Of a stretch of 33,007 nucleotides of DNA, positions 13,516 to 23,900 are shown piece by piece (within the stretch, counting starts at the first letter, position 1; each line of letters begins with the position of its first letter). The notes under the pieces are model-generated. The model searched no databases, was not told the DNA's origin, and saw only the letters and a program-made list of their open reading frames with translations. The position numbers and the translations under genes are program-made. Source of the DNA: Anaerolineaceae bacterium (GTDB taxonomy: Bacteria > Chloroflexota > Anaerolineae > Promineifilales > Promineifilaceae); the NCBI GenBank assembly GCA_002699125.1, contig PABI01000142.1:1-33007 (forward strand), read 5' to 3'.

Positions 13516-15310
13516 ACGATTGCGCAGTGCTCTCGTTAACCTTATCTGCTCCCTCCATATTAGCCAAAGGAATCGTAAAAGTAAATGTACTCCCTTCACC
13601 TATTTTGCTTTCAAAGCTGATTTCGCCGTCTTGGGCTTCGACCATGCGGCGCACAATTGAGAGGCCTAACCCCCAGCCAGGCTGCTCGCGCACCGCCTGA
13701 TCCTCGGCGCGGAAGAACTGGGTAAACAATTTTTGCTGATCTTCTTCGGAGATGCCCAGCCCGTTATCCTGAATGCTGACGTAGGCGGAACGGCCGTTGG
13801 GCCAGGCCCGCACCACAATCTCACCACCTTCAGGCGTGTACTTGTTGGCGTTGCTCATCAAATTAGAGATTACCTGGGCAACACGGGTGGCATCGGCAAA
13901 AACCGGCGGCAGTTCATCTTCAATCTCGATGTGCAGGGTTTGTTCCCGGTTGCTGATGCGCTCGCGCAGGCTGTCGGCCACGTCGGCCACCACCTCGCGA
14001 AGGTCAAACGGTTTGAGGTCAAACTTCATACGGCCGCTTTCAATATGATTAATGTCCGATAAGTCGCTAATGAGCGAACTCATTCGGGTGAGGTTGCGGC
14101 GAATGACTTCCAGGAACTGCTTTTGCTGGTCGCTTAACGGCCCGGCCAGCCCGGCATTCATCAAATCGGTGTACCCCTTAATCGAGGTCATGGGTACACG
14201 CAGCTCGTGGGCCACCAGGGAGATAAAGTCGCTTTTGGCCTTGTTGGCCGCCTGGATGGCTTCATACAGCTTGGCATTTTTAATGGCCACCGCTGCCCGG
14301 TCGGCCAATCGTTCTACAAAGGCAATATCTTCTCGGTTAATTTCTACATTTTGCTGCGTTTCCAGGGTGATAACGCCGGAAATTTCGCCGTCCTGTATGA
14401 TGGGCACGGCCAGTTGAACGCTCGCCGGAGTGCCGTCCACGGATTCTTCTTCAGATACGTTGCGGGTGAGCACAGAACGGCCGTTTTTCATTACCTGGCA
14501 CACAATGGGATGGTCCAGTTCTACATAGCGGGATTCGCTGTGTTCTTCTTCACCTCGGAAAACCATCAGGCGCAAAATCTGGCCAATCGGCCGATTTAAC
14601 AGGCCGGTATCCTCACTGAGGACATCCTCAAACAGACCAATCGAACCACCAGCGGCGTTGGTCAGGGCAATAGCCCAATTGAGCGACAGGCTCAGCACCT
14701 GGTTGAGCTCTAAAGAACGATTAAGCTGCTGGTCGATGCGCTGGAAAAGGGAAAGTTCCTCCACGCGGCGGGCCAGGGCTTGATCGGTTTGGGTAAAGAG
14801 ACGGGCGTTTTCAATGGCGATGGCCGCCTGGTTGGCAAAGGTTACCAGCAGGCCGAGGTCGTCTTTTTCAAAAACGCCACTGAAGAGGCGATTATCGACG
14901 TAAACGGCACCGAGGGTTTGGCTGCGTACGCGTAAGGGCGCGCACATGATGGAGCGCAGCTGGTAGCCCACCACGCTTTCCTGGCCGGAAAAGCGATCAT
15001 CTTCCTGGGCATTGCTGGACAAGATGCCTTCACCGGTTTGGATAGCCCGCTCGATGACGGTTTTGCTAATGTTGATAGCATCGGATTCGATGGTTTCCTG
15101 GTCGAAATTACGGGCGGCACGGGTTTGCAATTTTCCCTGTTCGGCATCATACAGCATCAGAAAGCCGCGCTCGGCACCGGTTAGCTGGATGATGGAATCC
15201 ATGACCTGGTTTAATACTTCGCCCAGGTCCAGCGACTTGCCCAGCTGTGAACTCACTTCATACAAAGCGGCAAGGCGGGCTTCTTGTCTTTCAATCAGTT
15301 GATTATTCAT
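13514..15310 (-). CDS. Soluble GAF-GAF sensor histidine kinase
   Basis: The 598-residue protein has no membrane span. After a short coiled start there are two GAF domains (about 28-175 and 195-345), separated by a helix (NARLFTQTDQALARRVEELSLF) with a similar linker after the second. The HisKA domain follows in DFISLVAHELRVPMTSIKGY, with phospho-acceptor H368. The ATPase domain shows the N box (NLMSNANKYTPEGG), DNGLGIS and GWGLGLSIVRRM. GAF domains bind small ligands such as cyclic nucleotides or tetrapyrroles, but the ligand here is unknown; no bilin-attaching cysteine was identified. No response regulator is adjacent, so its partner must be elsewhere. A GGGAC motif precedes the ATG. Confidence 0.9.
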   Translation of the reverse strand: MNNQLIERQEARLAALYEVSSQLGKSLDLGEVLNQVMDSIIQLTGAERGFLMLYDAEQGKLQTRAARNFDQETIESDAINISKTVIERAIQTGEGILSSNAQEDDRFSGQESVVGYQLRSIMCAPLRVRSQTLGAVYVDNRLFSGVFEKDDLGLLVTFANQAAIAIENARLFTQTDQALARRVEELSLFQRIDQQLNRSLELNQVLSLSLNWAIALTNAAGGSIGLFEDVLSEDTGLLNRPIGQILRLMVFRGEEEHSESRYVELDHPIVCQVMKNGRSVLTRNVSEEESVDGTPASVQLAVPIIQDGEISGVITLETQQNVEINREDIAFVERLADRAAVAIKNAKLYEAIQAANKAKSDFISLVAHELRVPMTSIKGYTDLMNAGLAGPLSDQQKQFLEVIRRNLTRMSSLISDLSDINHIESGRMKFDLKPFDLREVVADVADSLRERISNREQTLHIEIEDELPPVFADATRVAQVISNLMSNANKYTPEGGEIVVRAWPNGRSAYVSIQDNGLGISEEDQQKLFTQFFRAEDQAVREQPGWGLGLSIVRRMVEAQDGEISFESKIGEGSTFTFTIPLANMEGADKVNESTAQS

Positions 15311-15663
15311 GGGTACGTCCCTGACTTATTGGTACTCTTTTGCTTATTATTTCCCGGAAACTACTTGTTAGCTTATTGGCTCTCGCGAAAGTTTCCGGGG
15401 AAATGCAGAAACTTACTTTACATTGCCGTCAACTGTATTCTGGATCAGATTCGATCTCAAGGGAATAGACCTATTGTAGGGCAGAACATAGTTGACCGGT
15501 TTCCATTGTAATCAATTCTGGGGAGTACCCACGCATAAATTGCGTGAAAAAATGGGGTGAGGCGGGGTGGTTTTACGGCCGTGTTCTGGTTGGGTAAATC
15601 ACAGGGATTGGAGTCGCGCTGTTTATTTTGCAGAATTCCCTGAGATTTACTACACTGACCGGG
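15311..15663. other. Intergenic region with one hairpin
   Basis: These 353 bp separate the kinase (minus) from the unknown gene at 15664 (plus), so both promoters should lie here. An inverted repeat ATTTCCCGGAAACT / AGTTTCCGGGGAAAT sits at 15349-15362 and 15390-15404, close upstream of the kinase start. A shorter palindrome (ACGCATAAATTGCGT) is near 15531, and one ACGGCCGT octamer is at 15575. I cannot assign a clear -35/-10 pair. Confidence 0.5.
15349..15404. repeat. Inverted repeat ATTTCCCGGAAACT...AGTTTCCGGGGAAAT
   Basis: The arms are nearly perfect (one extra G in the right arm) around a 27-bp loop. The element begins about 40 bp upstream of the kinase start codon on the kinase's 5' side. 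It may be a dispersed repeat or a regulatory hairpin. Confidence 0.6.
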
Positions 15664-16122
15664 ATGAAAACGATGCCTTACCAGAAATTCCTGCAAACGC
15701 TGCCCGAGGTAATGATTCCCCACCTGCCAAAAAAGCTGCAAACCATCCAGGTGCGGCAGCCGTGGCGCTGGCTCGTGCAGTTCCACTTTGGTGAAACGCG
15801 GCTCCACTATGAACTGTCGCGCGTGGCACGGCGCGACGCCTGGGAAATTGGCTTCCACTTTGAGTCTGGCGACAAGCAGCTCAATCGCTTTTTGCTGCAA
15901 GGGTTTCGCCGCCACCTGTTTGAAATTAAGGATACGTTGGGCGAATCATTTGAGGCGGAAATGTGGGACAAAGGCTGGACCAAAGTGTACGAAGTTGTCC
16001 CCGTCGATGTCTACACCACCGCCCACCAGGCCCAAATTGGCAAGCGCATGGCCGAGGTGATCACCTGCCTGCATCCCATCTTTGTCGATTTACGCGGTCA
16101 GGCGGCAAGGGTGAAACGGTGA
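15664..16122 (+). CDS. Hypothetical protein (152 aa)
   Basis: The start is uncertain: ATG 15664 (preceded by GGG only) or ATG 15673 both suit, and 15628 is also open. The protein is soluble and rich in aromatic and basic residues (VRQPWRWLVQFHFGETRLHYELSRVARRDAWEIGFHFES), followed by a helical segment (KQLNRFLLQGFRRHLFEIKDTLG) and an acidic/aromatic part (AEMWDKGWTKVYEVVPVD). The RLHYEL...WEIGFHFE strand pattern suggests an antiparallel beta sheet, but I do not recognise the family. It is convergent with the PfkB gene across a hairpin repeat and has no partner on its strand. Confidence 0.6.
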   Translation: MKTMPYQKFLQTLPEVMIPHLPKKLQTIQVRQPWRWLVQFHFGETRLHYELSRVARRDAWEIGFHFESGDKQLNRFLLQGFRRHLFEIKDTLGESFEAEMWDKGWTKVYEVVPVDVYTTAHQAQIGKRMAEVITCLHPIFVDLRGQAARVKR

Positions 16123-16125
16123 TTG

Positions 16126-16185
16126 AGTGAAAAGTGATAAGTGAAAAGCAAAAAGTAGACCCTTATCACTTTTCACTTTTTGCTC
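16126..16185. repeat. Hairpin of GTGAAAAGTGATAAG type
   Basis: AGTGAAAAGTGATAAGTGAA (from 16126) pairs with CTTATCACTTTTCACTTTTT (from 16162). It lies between convergent genes and may end both transcripts. The right arm extends into the PfkB reading frame and supplies its last codons and stop. Confidence 0.75.
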
Positions 16186-17074
16186 CCAATTCCTCCAATG
16201 CTGTTTCAGTTAGAAAACCTGCGGCTGCGCCGTCGCTGCCGATTTTGTAGGCGGCGAAGAGGATGGCTTTTTGCAGAGCGGTGTACGGGTTGCGGCTGGT
16301 GCGGTAGAAATGGTTGAATGCGGCGAAAAGAGCATCGCCTGCGCCAATGGTGTTGACGACGGGGCGGATTTGCACGGCGGGCAGCCGTTCGCAGAAGTTG
16401 TCGGCCTTGACGGCCAGCAGCGCGCCTGCGGCACCCAGACCAATAACCACAATTTCGGTACCAAATTCATTTTGCAGCTTTTTGGCCCACTGCTCCGGGG
16501 GCAGGGGGAGAAGCTCGTGACTCATGAAGAGGATGGTGGCCGCAGCCATGTAGTCGCGATTGTACTCATCGTCTATGTCGGCGATGGCGTGGACGTCGGT
16601 GGCGATGGGGATATTTGCGTTTTGGGTCTGGGCGAGAAACGGCCGTGCATAGTTCACATTGCACAAAATAGCCAGATCGCTCTCTTGTAATGCTTGCTGG
16701 AACAGGTCGGGGGGATACGGCCGTTCCTGCACATCCTTCAAATCGGTGTTACACAACCGCTTACCCTCTTTGTCATACAAAATTACCGACTGCGCCGTTT
16801 GTGGCATCCCGGCAACGATGTAATCTGCGCCCAGGCCATCCGCCTGGGCCTGCTGCCGCACCTGTTCCCCGGCCACGTCGCTGCCCACCAGCGTGAGAAA
16901 GTTCACCGGGCTGCCCAGCGTGGTGAGCGCCTTGGCAATGTTGTAACCGACCCCGGCAACGGCCGTTTGAATGCCAAAAAACGGGTAGCGCATCGGGGTG
17001 TATTCGATAGGAAATTGTTCTATCGCCACCGTCGTTTCTATGTTGCTGTGCCCACAAACCAAAATCTTTGCCAT
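16166..17074 (-). CDS. PfkB-family carbohydrate kinase
   Basis: ATG 17074 is chosen because AGGGAGG precedes it; the ATG at 17089 has no such site. The 302-residue protein has the PfkB N-terminal signature (GHSNIETTVAIEQFP, then AVAGVGYNIAKALTTLGSPVNFLTLVGSD, the sugar-binding GGxGxN-like region) and the C-terminal signature NTIGAGDALFAAF, with catalytic base D247 in the GAGD anion hole. Such enzymes phosphorylate ribose, fructose, nucleosides or related sugars with ATP; the exact substrate cannot be told. The first region reads AGVGYN rather than GGAAAN, still within family variation. The last residues (GAKSEK) come from the intergenic hairpin repeat. It is a single gene on its strand. Confidence 0.85.
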   Translation of the reverse strand: MAKILVCGHSNIETTVAIEQFPIEYTPMRYPFFGIQTAVAGVGYNIAKALTTLGSPVNFLTLVGSDVAGEQVRQQAQADGLGADYIVAGMPQTAQSVILYDKEGKRLCNTDLKDVQERPYPPDLFQQALQESDLAILCNVNYARPFLAQTQNANIPIATDVHAIADIDDEYNRDYMAAATILFMSHELLPLPPEQWAKKLQNEFGTEIVVIGLGAAGALLAVKADNFCERLPAVQIRPVVNTIGAGDALFAAFNHFYRTSRNPYTALQKAILFAAYKIGSDGAAAGFLTETALEELGAKSEK

Positions 17075-17261
17075 GATGCCTCCCTTCATTTTGTGCGGCC
17101 AATCTTAGGCGAACGTTGCCCAAAAGACCAAGAAACACCTAACTTTTGACAGGTTGTTTCCCCTACACCTGTTACCGCCAAATCACCCCTTTTGCCAGCG
17201 GGAATCGTCGCCAGTTTCTGGCATGATGAGACTGCATAACCAGCTATCAGGAAGGAATCTC

Positions 17262-18584
17262 ATGAAAACATTTTTAACCATCTGGTTTGGCCAATTAATT
17301 TCCCGTATCGGTACGTCCATGACGCGCTTTGCCCTGTTAATTTGGGCTTATGAGCAGACGGGCAGTGCCACCAGCGTGGCTCTGTTGGGCTTCGCTGCCT
17401 TTTTACCAATGATCCTCATCAGTCCCTTTGCCGGCGTGTGGATAGACCGGATAGACCGGCGCAAGGTTCTTATCTTCTCTGACCTGGGTGCCGGCCTGAT
17501 GACGATTGCTTTGCTGCTGCTGGCAGCCACCAACCAGTTACAGCTCTGGCATCTTTATCTGGCCGAAGCGTTGGCCGGTGCCTTTGAGTCGTTCCAGATT
17601 CCGGCGTATACGGCCGTCATGAGCACCTTGCTTCCGGCTGATCAATACGGCCGTGCCAACGGGCTGCGCTCTATGGCGGACTTTGGCTCGCAGATCATTG
17701 CCCCCGCCTTGGGCGGACTCTGTCTGACCTGGATTGGGCTAAGCGGCGTCATGATCGTCGATGTGCTGACCTTTTTGGTGGCCATTGGTACGCTGTTGGT
17801 TGTGCGTATTCCATTGGTTGCCGAGTCTGCCTCAGGCTCAACACGAACTGCGTTTAAGATAGAATTGCGGGTTGGCTTCCAAACCATCTGGGCCCACAAA
17901 GGGCTCTTTACACTGGTGAGCATCTCTACCCTCATTCACTTTTTTGCCGCCCTGACCTGGTTGTCTATCATGCCAGCCATGATTCTGGCCCGCACCGGGA
18001 ATAACGAGCTGGCTTTAGCCAGTGTGCAAAGCGCCATCGGCATTGGCGGAGTGTTGGGCGGAATAGTCATGAGTATTTGGGGTGGTCCCCGGCGCAAGAT
18101 TCATGGCTTTCTGCTGGGTGTCGCCTTCTCTTTTTTGCTGGGTGATATCCCTCTGGCCGTTGGTCGCGCTTTGCCAGTCTGGATTTTTGCCGCTGGCCTG
18201 GGTGCTTTCTTGATTCCTATTTTGGGTGGCAGCCGGGAAACCATCTGGCAAACCAAAATTCCGCAGGCAATGCAGGGGCGCGTCTTCTCGGTGCGCAACA
18301 TGCTTACAAACACCTTCTTGCCTGCCGGCTATCTGCTGGGCGGCATATTGGCCGACCAGGTCATGGAACCAGCGATGGCCGCCAACGGTTCTCTGGCACC
18401 TGTGTTTGGCTGGCTGGTGGGAACAGGCCCTGGTTCGGGGATGGCGTTGATGTTTGTTGGCTCATCTGTGCTGGCCATTGTGGTCTGTCTTTTGGCCTAT
18501 CTATTTCCGGCGGTACGTTACATTGAAGATGATATTGTGCCTATCAGGCAAAAGGCCCAGCCTGCTGCCATAGGGACAGATTAG
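17262..18584 (+). CDS. MFS transporter, drug/siderophore exporter type
   Basis: ATG 17262 has GGAAGG 7 bp upstream and gives 440 residues; upstream in-frame ATGs lack a binding site. The sequence shows about 12 membrane helices. It opens with MKTFLTIWFGQLISRIGTSMTRFALLIWAYEQ, and has the charged loop WIDRIDRRKVLIFSDLGAG after helix 2, equivalent to MFS motif A. A central polar loop (VAESASGSTRTAFKIELRVGFQ) divides the two halves. This layout matches the MFS_3 group, which includes the enterobactin exporter EntS and macrolide efflux proteins. It is probably a proton-driven exporter in the cytoplasmic membrane with unknown substrate. No regulator is adjacent on the same strand; the PfkB gene is divergent. 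Confidence 0.85.
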   Translation: MKTFLTIWFGQLISRIGTSMTRFALLIWAYEQTGSATSVALLGFAAFLPMILISPFAGVWIDRIDRRKVLIFSDLGAGLMTIALLLLAATNQLQLWHLYLAEALAGAFESFQIPAYTAVMSTLLPADQYGRANGLRSMADFGSQIIAPALGGLCLTWIGLSGVMIVDVLTFLVAIGTLLVVRIPLVAESASGSTRTAFKIELRVGFQTIWAHKGLFTLVSISTLIHFFAALTWLSIMPAMILARTGNNELALASVQSAIGIGGVLGGIVMSIWGGPRRKIHGFLLGVAFSFLLGDIPLAVGRALPVWIFAAGLGAFLIPILGGSRETIWQTKIPQAMQGRVFSVRNMLTNTFLPAGYLLGGILADQVMEPAMAANGSLAPVFGWLVGTGPGSGMALMFVGSSVLAIVVCLLAYLFPAVRYIEDDIVPIRQKAQPAAIGTD

Positions 18585-18717
18585 GTAAGTGGCTCCCTTT
18601 TGGAACTTTCCCGGCATAGAAAACGTTGACGCACTGTGGGCCTTGTTGCCCGCGTGATGGCTGCAACTTTCTATTAACCCATTTGCAAATCCGGAAATTT
18701 TCACCAGGAGATAAACA

Positions 18718-20979
18718 ATGATCGGTCAGAGGAATACGCGGTGGTATAGCTCAGTTGTTTATTTATGTCTACTCTTTTTGCTGCTGCCGAGCTGCGTGCC
18801 GGGCACCGCGCCGGAACCTGGCGAGAATCCTGATTCAGCCCCAGGGAATTGGACTGCCGGCATTTATCACAGTGACTGTTTAGGCCGGAATATCGAAATT
18901 CCGGGCAACGCGCCTGCGCTTGAAGTCAGCTATTCTGAAACGCCCATTGAGACGCAGCTGGCTGATTCTAACCTGGTGGTTTTGGGTACCGTCATCGAGA
19001 TTAGCCACACCTGTTTCAATCAGGATGGCGGTGCATTTTATCGGGATGCGCTGCCTTATTTTGAAGTTCGTCTGGCCGTAGACGAAATTTTGCACCAAAG
19101 TCTGGAGCTGGAAGCAGCAGAACTGGTGCTAACCCAGGTAGGCTACAGCCCGCTGGATGATTCGATATCGTCGCCGTTTGCTGTGAACGATCAGGTGGTG
19201 GCCCTGGTGGTAGACAGAGAACTGGCCTGGCAAGGTGGCACGATGCGGCCGATTTTACGGCCGTTTGACCATTTCGCCTCTTCCCTTTTGCTGACCCAAC
19301 CGGACGGTGCTTTTGCCAGCGGCGATGGACAAACTTCCCTGACGCTGGAGGCACTTCGCGCCCAACTCACCGGAGAAGCCGCGCCGGCAGAACAAGTATC
19401 AGGCTGTACCGAAGATGGACCAGGCGTTTTTACCCCGGAAGATGTGCGCTGTTACCTGGATTCTTTTTCGCCGGAATTTGTGCGTGAGATTGATGAGGAA
19501 ACGGCCGTACTCTTCACCGATCCCAATGCCATTAGCAACTGGGTAGGTGGGGCTCTGGTTTACCACATCCCCACCGTTTCCAGCCTGGTGTTAGACGTTC
19601 ACGGTGATGTCGATCCTTCTGTCAGCTATATCAATAATCGCGCAGCCCTGGTAGCGTATTCTCAATTGGCCGCCAATCCTCAGCTTATGGCTGAGCTTAA
19701 GCAAACGGTGCAGGAATTATGGCAAACAAGCGACAGTGGCCAACCGGAAGTGCGCCTGGGTGTGGCCTGGCAGGATGGTGCTAATACGGTGTTTTTGGCA
19801 GCCATTGCCGGCTTGCCCGCCGATGATGAACGATTTTACTGTCCGTCAGAGACATGGAAAATTGATGACGAAGAGATAAGCTTGATTTCAGAGTGTATTG
19901 CTCGGAACGAAGAAACCATGGTGAGCCATCTCTTTTTTGCTGTACAGGAAATAGGCAGCCGTGAACCAGTGCAGGTACAGCTGACGCTGGAGGATGTGGC
20001 TTCTAATTTTTTGCGGGTGAATCGGGGGGACGTGACATTGGAAACGGCCGTTTATCAGGCAGCCATCTCGTATAAAAATGGACGCTCGGCGGTAATCCAC
20101 CAGATGACGACCACTGAGTTATACAATCCTGGGGGGCTGCTCACCGATGCTATCGACCAGAATCTGTTGCAAACCTTTATCAGTGCCAACCAAACTGAAT
20201 TGAATCTGAGCTACTTGTTTCTCAACAGTAATACGTATTTCTTGCAGCCGAGGGCCGTGATTGAACGAGATTATTTGCCGCCAACCGGCAGTACCCCAAA
20301 CTGCGATCGTTTCCGGGAAGAGTATGCCGGACTGGGTGGTGGCGTGATTACCCTGAGCCAGATTGGGATTAGCGCCGATGGGCAGCAGGCGGTGCTGTTT
20401 ATGCAGCGGGCGTGCAGCGAGGCTGCCGTGACCAGCAGCTATCTTGTCCTGAATCGACGGGGAGAGGGGTGGCAGGTGGTGGATGAATATGGGCGGGTTG
20501 AAATTGAAAGCTCGACGCCGCTCATGCCGGAATTGGTTTATAATGGCCATTCTCAGGGCTGTGGTGACATTTTCCTCTACAAAGCCAACAGCCAAAATGC
20601 GATGTCCGAATACATTGTTGTGGGGATTGATGCCCGCGCATTTTCCCTGTCAGCCGATCCGCTTACGCTTGAACTGGTCGAGCATCCCGAGAGTATCGTC
20701 GCGCGGCTCGATCTGTTTGGCGACCGCGTTTACAATTTTGGCGAATTTCCCTACTGTAACGACGTTGGTCCCGCTGCTCAGCCACAAGCTGTCTGGCAGG
20801 CAGAAAGCGGCACCCTAACGGTGCGCATCGACGGTGAGGTTCCCGAAGAATCTTGCATGGGGGAAGGGTACCAGGCAACCGTTCACCTGGAAAATGTGCT
20901 GTTCCGCAATGGGGAAGAAACCGTGCAGCTAGACGAAATTCTGTTTGAAGATGTGCCGGTCGGCTGGTGCGCTGGATAA
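18718..20979 (+). CDS. Large lipoprotein of unknown function (753 aa)
   Basis: The ATG has AGGAG 7-11 bp upstream. Residues 1-26 form a signal with a lipobox (FLLLPSC, C26). The mature part is acidic, beta-rich and contains many scattered cysteines (HSDCLGR, HTCFNQ, SGCTEDGPG, DVRCYL, YCPSETW, SECIAR, NCDRF, QGCGD, YCNDVG, ESCMGEG, GWCAG), which suggests several disulphides and an extracytoplasmic location. The first 200 residues (ADSNLVVLGTVIEIS ... YFEVRLAVDEILH ... VNDQVVALVVDR) have an OB-like pattern resembling domains that track metal or protease inhibitors, but I cannot name it. It converges on the hybrid kinase with an 7-bp gap. No enzyme motif is seen. Confidence 0.7.
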   Translation: MIGQRNTRWYSSVVYLCLLFLLLPSCVPGTAPEPGENPDSAPGNWTAGIYHSDCLGRNIEIPGNAPALEVSYSETPIETQLADSNLVVLGTVIEISHTCFNQDGGAFYRDALPYFEVRLAVDEILHQSLELEAAELVLTQVGYSPLDDSISSPFAVNDQVVALVVDRELAWQGGTMRPILRPFDHFASSLLLTQPDGAFASGDGQTSLTLEALRAQLTGEAAPAEQVSGCTEDGPGVFTPEDVRCYLDSFSPEFVREIDEETAVLFTDPNAISNWVGGALVYHIPTVSSLVLDVHGDVDPSVSYINNRAALVAYSQLAANPQLMAELKQTVQELWQTSDSGQPEVRLGVAWQDGANTVFLAAIAGLPADDERFYCPSETWKIDDEEISLISECIARNEETMVSHLFFAVQEIGSREPVQVQLTLEDVASNFLRVNRGDVTLETAVYQAAISYKNGRSAVIHQMTTTELYNPGGLLTDAIDQNLLQTFISANQTELNLSYLFLNSNTYFLQPRAVIERDYLPPTGSTPNCDRFREEYAGLGGGVITLSQIGISADGQQAVLFMQRACSEAAVTSSYLVLNRRGEGWQVVDEYGRVEIESSTPLMPELVYNGHSQGCGDIFLYKANSQNAMSEYIVVGIDARAFSLSADPLTLELVEHPESIVARLDLFGDRVYNFGEFPYCNDVGPAAQPQAVWQAESGTLTVRIDGEVPEESCMGEGYQATVHLENVLFRNGEETVQLDEILFEDVPVGWCAG

Positions 20980-20986
20980 CGGCCGC

Positions 20987-23900
20987 TTATTGTTTTAAAG
21001 CGGCAGCAATGGCCTGGCTTAACTGTGCTGGCTGAACCGGTTTCGTCAGCACATTGCGTACGCCCATCTCGCGCAGGTAGTCTGGCTCGACGTCGAGCGG
21101 ATGCCCCGTGACAAAAATGACCGGCGGCGGTGCGTTTAGCCGCTGCAAAGCCTGCACGAAGGGAAGCCCACCCATTTGAGGCATGATCACGTCGCAAATG
21201 ATGAGGTCAACGGCCGTTCCCTGTTCCAGCTGCGCCAAAGCTTCCGCACCATTGGCTGTTTCTACCACATCGTACTGCAGCAAGGTTAAACTTTCAACCA
21301 GGGCAGCGCGCAGGTCCGGCTCATCCTCCACCACCAGCAGCCGCTCACCCTGGCCGGAAACGGCCGTTTCCGGCAGTTCAGGAACCACAACATCTTCAAT
21401 TAACGACATGGCCGGAAAATAAAGGTCGAATGTTGACCCCGCTCCCGGTTGGCTTTGCACCGTAATAAACCCATCATGTTGGGCCACGATGCCATGCACC
21501 TGTGATAAGCCCAGCCCGGTTCCCTTGCCTGGTTCTTTGGTTGTTACAAATGGCTCAAAGATGTGCTCCAGCACGTCTGGATCAATTCCCGTCCCTGTGT
21601 CCTTAACCGATAGCCGTATCCAGCTGCCCGGCGGCATCAGGGGCAGCGGCGCCTGCTCCGCCTGGTCAAATGACAAATGAGATAGATCAAACTGTAAACG
21701 GCCGCCTTCTGGCATGGCGTCGCGGGCATTAAAGGCCAGATTCATGATCGTTTGCTGAATACGGGTCACGTCTGCCTTCACGATATAATTTCCTGCCCCG
21801 TGCTCAAACTGAAGCTCGATGTTTTCAGACAAGGTGCGCTGCAGCAGTTTGACCTCTTCTTTGAGTAAGCTGAGCAGGTCTAACGGCCGTCGCTCAAACA
21901 CGGCCCGTCGGCTGAAATCAAGTATCTGCTCAATCAGGCGTGCGGCGCGTTGGGCCTGCAGGCTGATGGTGTTGATTTGCTCCTTCTCTTTGGCAATGAG
22001 GCGGGGCGAACGAGCCAGCAGCTGTGCATACAGTAAAATAACGGCCATTAAGTTGTTAAAATCGTGGGCGATGCCTGCGGCTAACTGACCAATCGCCGCC
22101 AACCGCTCTTGCCGATGAAGCTGTTCCTCGATCCGCCTTTGTTCTGTCACCTCGCGCAGCACCAACACCCAGCCTTGTGAAACGGGTCCGGATTTAACTT
22201 GCTGCGGAATCAGTTCAAAAACTTGATTCTGAACCCGAATTTCATGCCAGTTGCCATGTTCCGGCTGCGTTAACAGCGCAGCCAAAGGTTTATCCCCCAA
22301 ATTGGTAAGCGTGTCGCCAACGGCCACGTCGGCCAGCAGCGCCAGATGTTCTTCAGCTTTATCATTGGCAATGAGAATTTCCCCGGCCCGATCCAGCAAA
22401 AAGATACCCTCCGGCACACTCTGCATAATCTGATTTGTCTGCTCTGCCTGAGATTGTACTTGTTTCAGAAGCTGCTCTCGTTCCTTCTCAGCTTGCTTCC
22501 GCGTGGTGATGTCTTGTTTGATGGCAATAAAATGGGTCATGCTGCCATCTTCGTTCCAAACCGGTGTGATCGCTTCTTCTTCATAATAAAGCGTGCCATC
22601 TTTACGACGGTTAATCAGCTCACCACGCCAAACCTTACCGCTCAAAATGGTTTGCCAAAGCGATTCAAAAAAGGCGCGATCCTGCTTGTCCGATTTCACC
22701 AATTCTCGGGGGTTTTTCCCCAAAGCCTCTGCCAGCGTATAGCCGGTCAGTTCGGTAAAAGCCGGATTTGCCCATTCAACCAGGCCGTTAATATCTGTAA
22801 TGACAATCCCGTTGGCTGCCGCGTTGAGCGCACTGTTTTGCAAATGCATCTGTTTTTCTGCATTTTTGCGCTCCGTGACGTCCACCGCAATGCTGATGAC
22901 ACTGCGACGGCCGTCGGGCAGACGACCCAAGGGAGCAGAGCTAAATTCCCACACGCGCTGCGCGCCATCTTTGCAGGTGATATAGAACTCACCTTCAGCA
23001 ACACGTTCATCAAGTTCATAGAGCCGATCAATGCCGGCCATGATCTGTGCTTGCTCGACGCCATAAGCGCGTTCAGTCCATTTACTTACTGTAGAAATCT
23101 CCGCAAATGTATAACCGGTAATGTCTAGCAATGTCCGGCTTATAGCCAGAAAATTTCCATCTTCTGCATGAATAAAAATGGGGAATGGCGCAAATTCAAT
23201 TGCCCGGCGGAAGCGCTCTTCACTTTGGCGCAGGGCGACCTCGGTTTGTTTGCGATCGTGAATGTCTAAAAAGACGCCCACAACTTTTTCCAGTTCATCC
23301 TTGTCGTTAAAAACCGGCACGCCTCTGTCCAGCATCCAGCGATAGGTGCCATCTTTTTGTAAGAAGCGGTATTCAATTTCTAAATTTCGTCTTCGGCTGT
23401 GGGCTGCATCCACGGCTTGCTTCACGAAAGCCAGGTCGTCCGGATGAATCTTTTCTTGCCATACGGCCGTTGTGTCTCCCATTTCGTCTGCTGAATAGCC
23501 TAAGATACGGCCGTAATCCCCTTCCCATCTCACTTCACCGCGTGAGGGGAACCATTCATACACAATTTCGCCAAGTGCCTGGACCAAAGCCTGGTTGCGT
23601 TGGAAGACGTTGGCGCGCTCGGCTTCTACCCTTTTTTGTTCTGTCAGGTCTTTGGCGACGGCCAGATGGGTGGTACGGCCGTTATAACTCATCTCGTGCG
23701 AAATCACCTCCACCGGAAACACCGTACCGTCCTGGCGACGATGCCGCCATTCCCCGGCATAATTGATCGGTTTGGCCATTTGAGCCAGATTTTCTAGAAG
23801 TAAAGGAACGTCCTCCGGTGGACGAACGTCCTTAAGCGTTAAATTTAGAAACTCCTCACGCGAATATTGGTATTTGTCAACGGCCGCATCATTCACCTCC

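Noticed and set aside
17145..17175. TTGACA as -35 of the MFS gene
   Set aside because: No acceptable -10 box follows at 16-18 bp, so I do not call a promoter.
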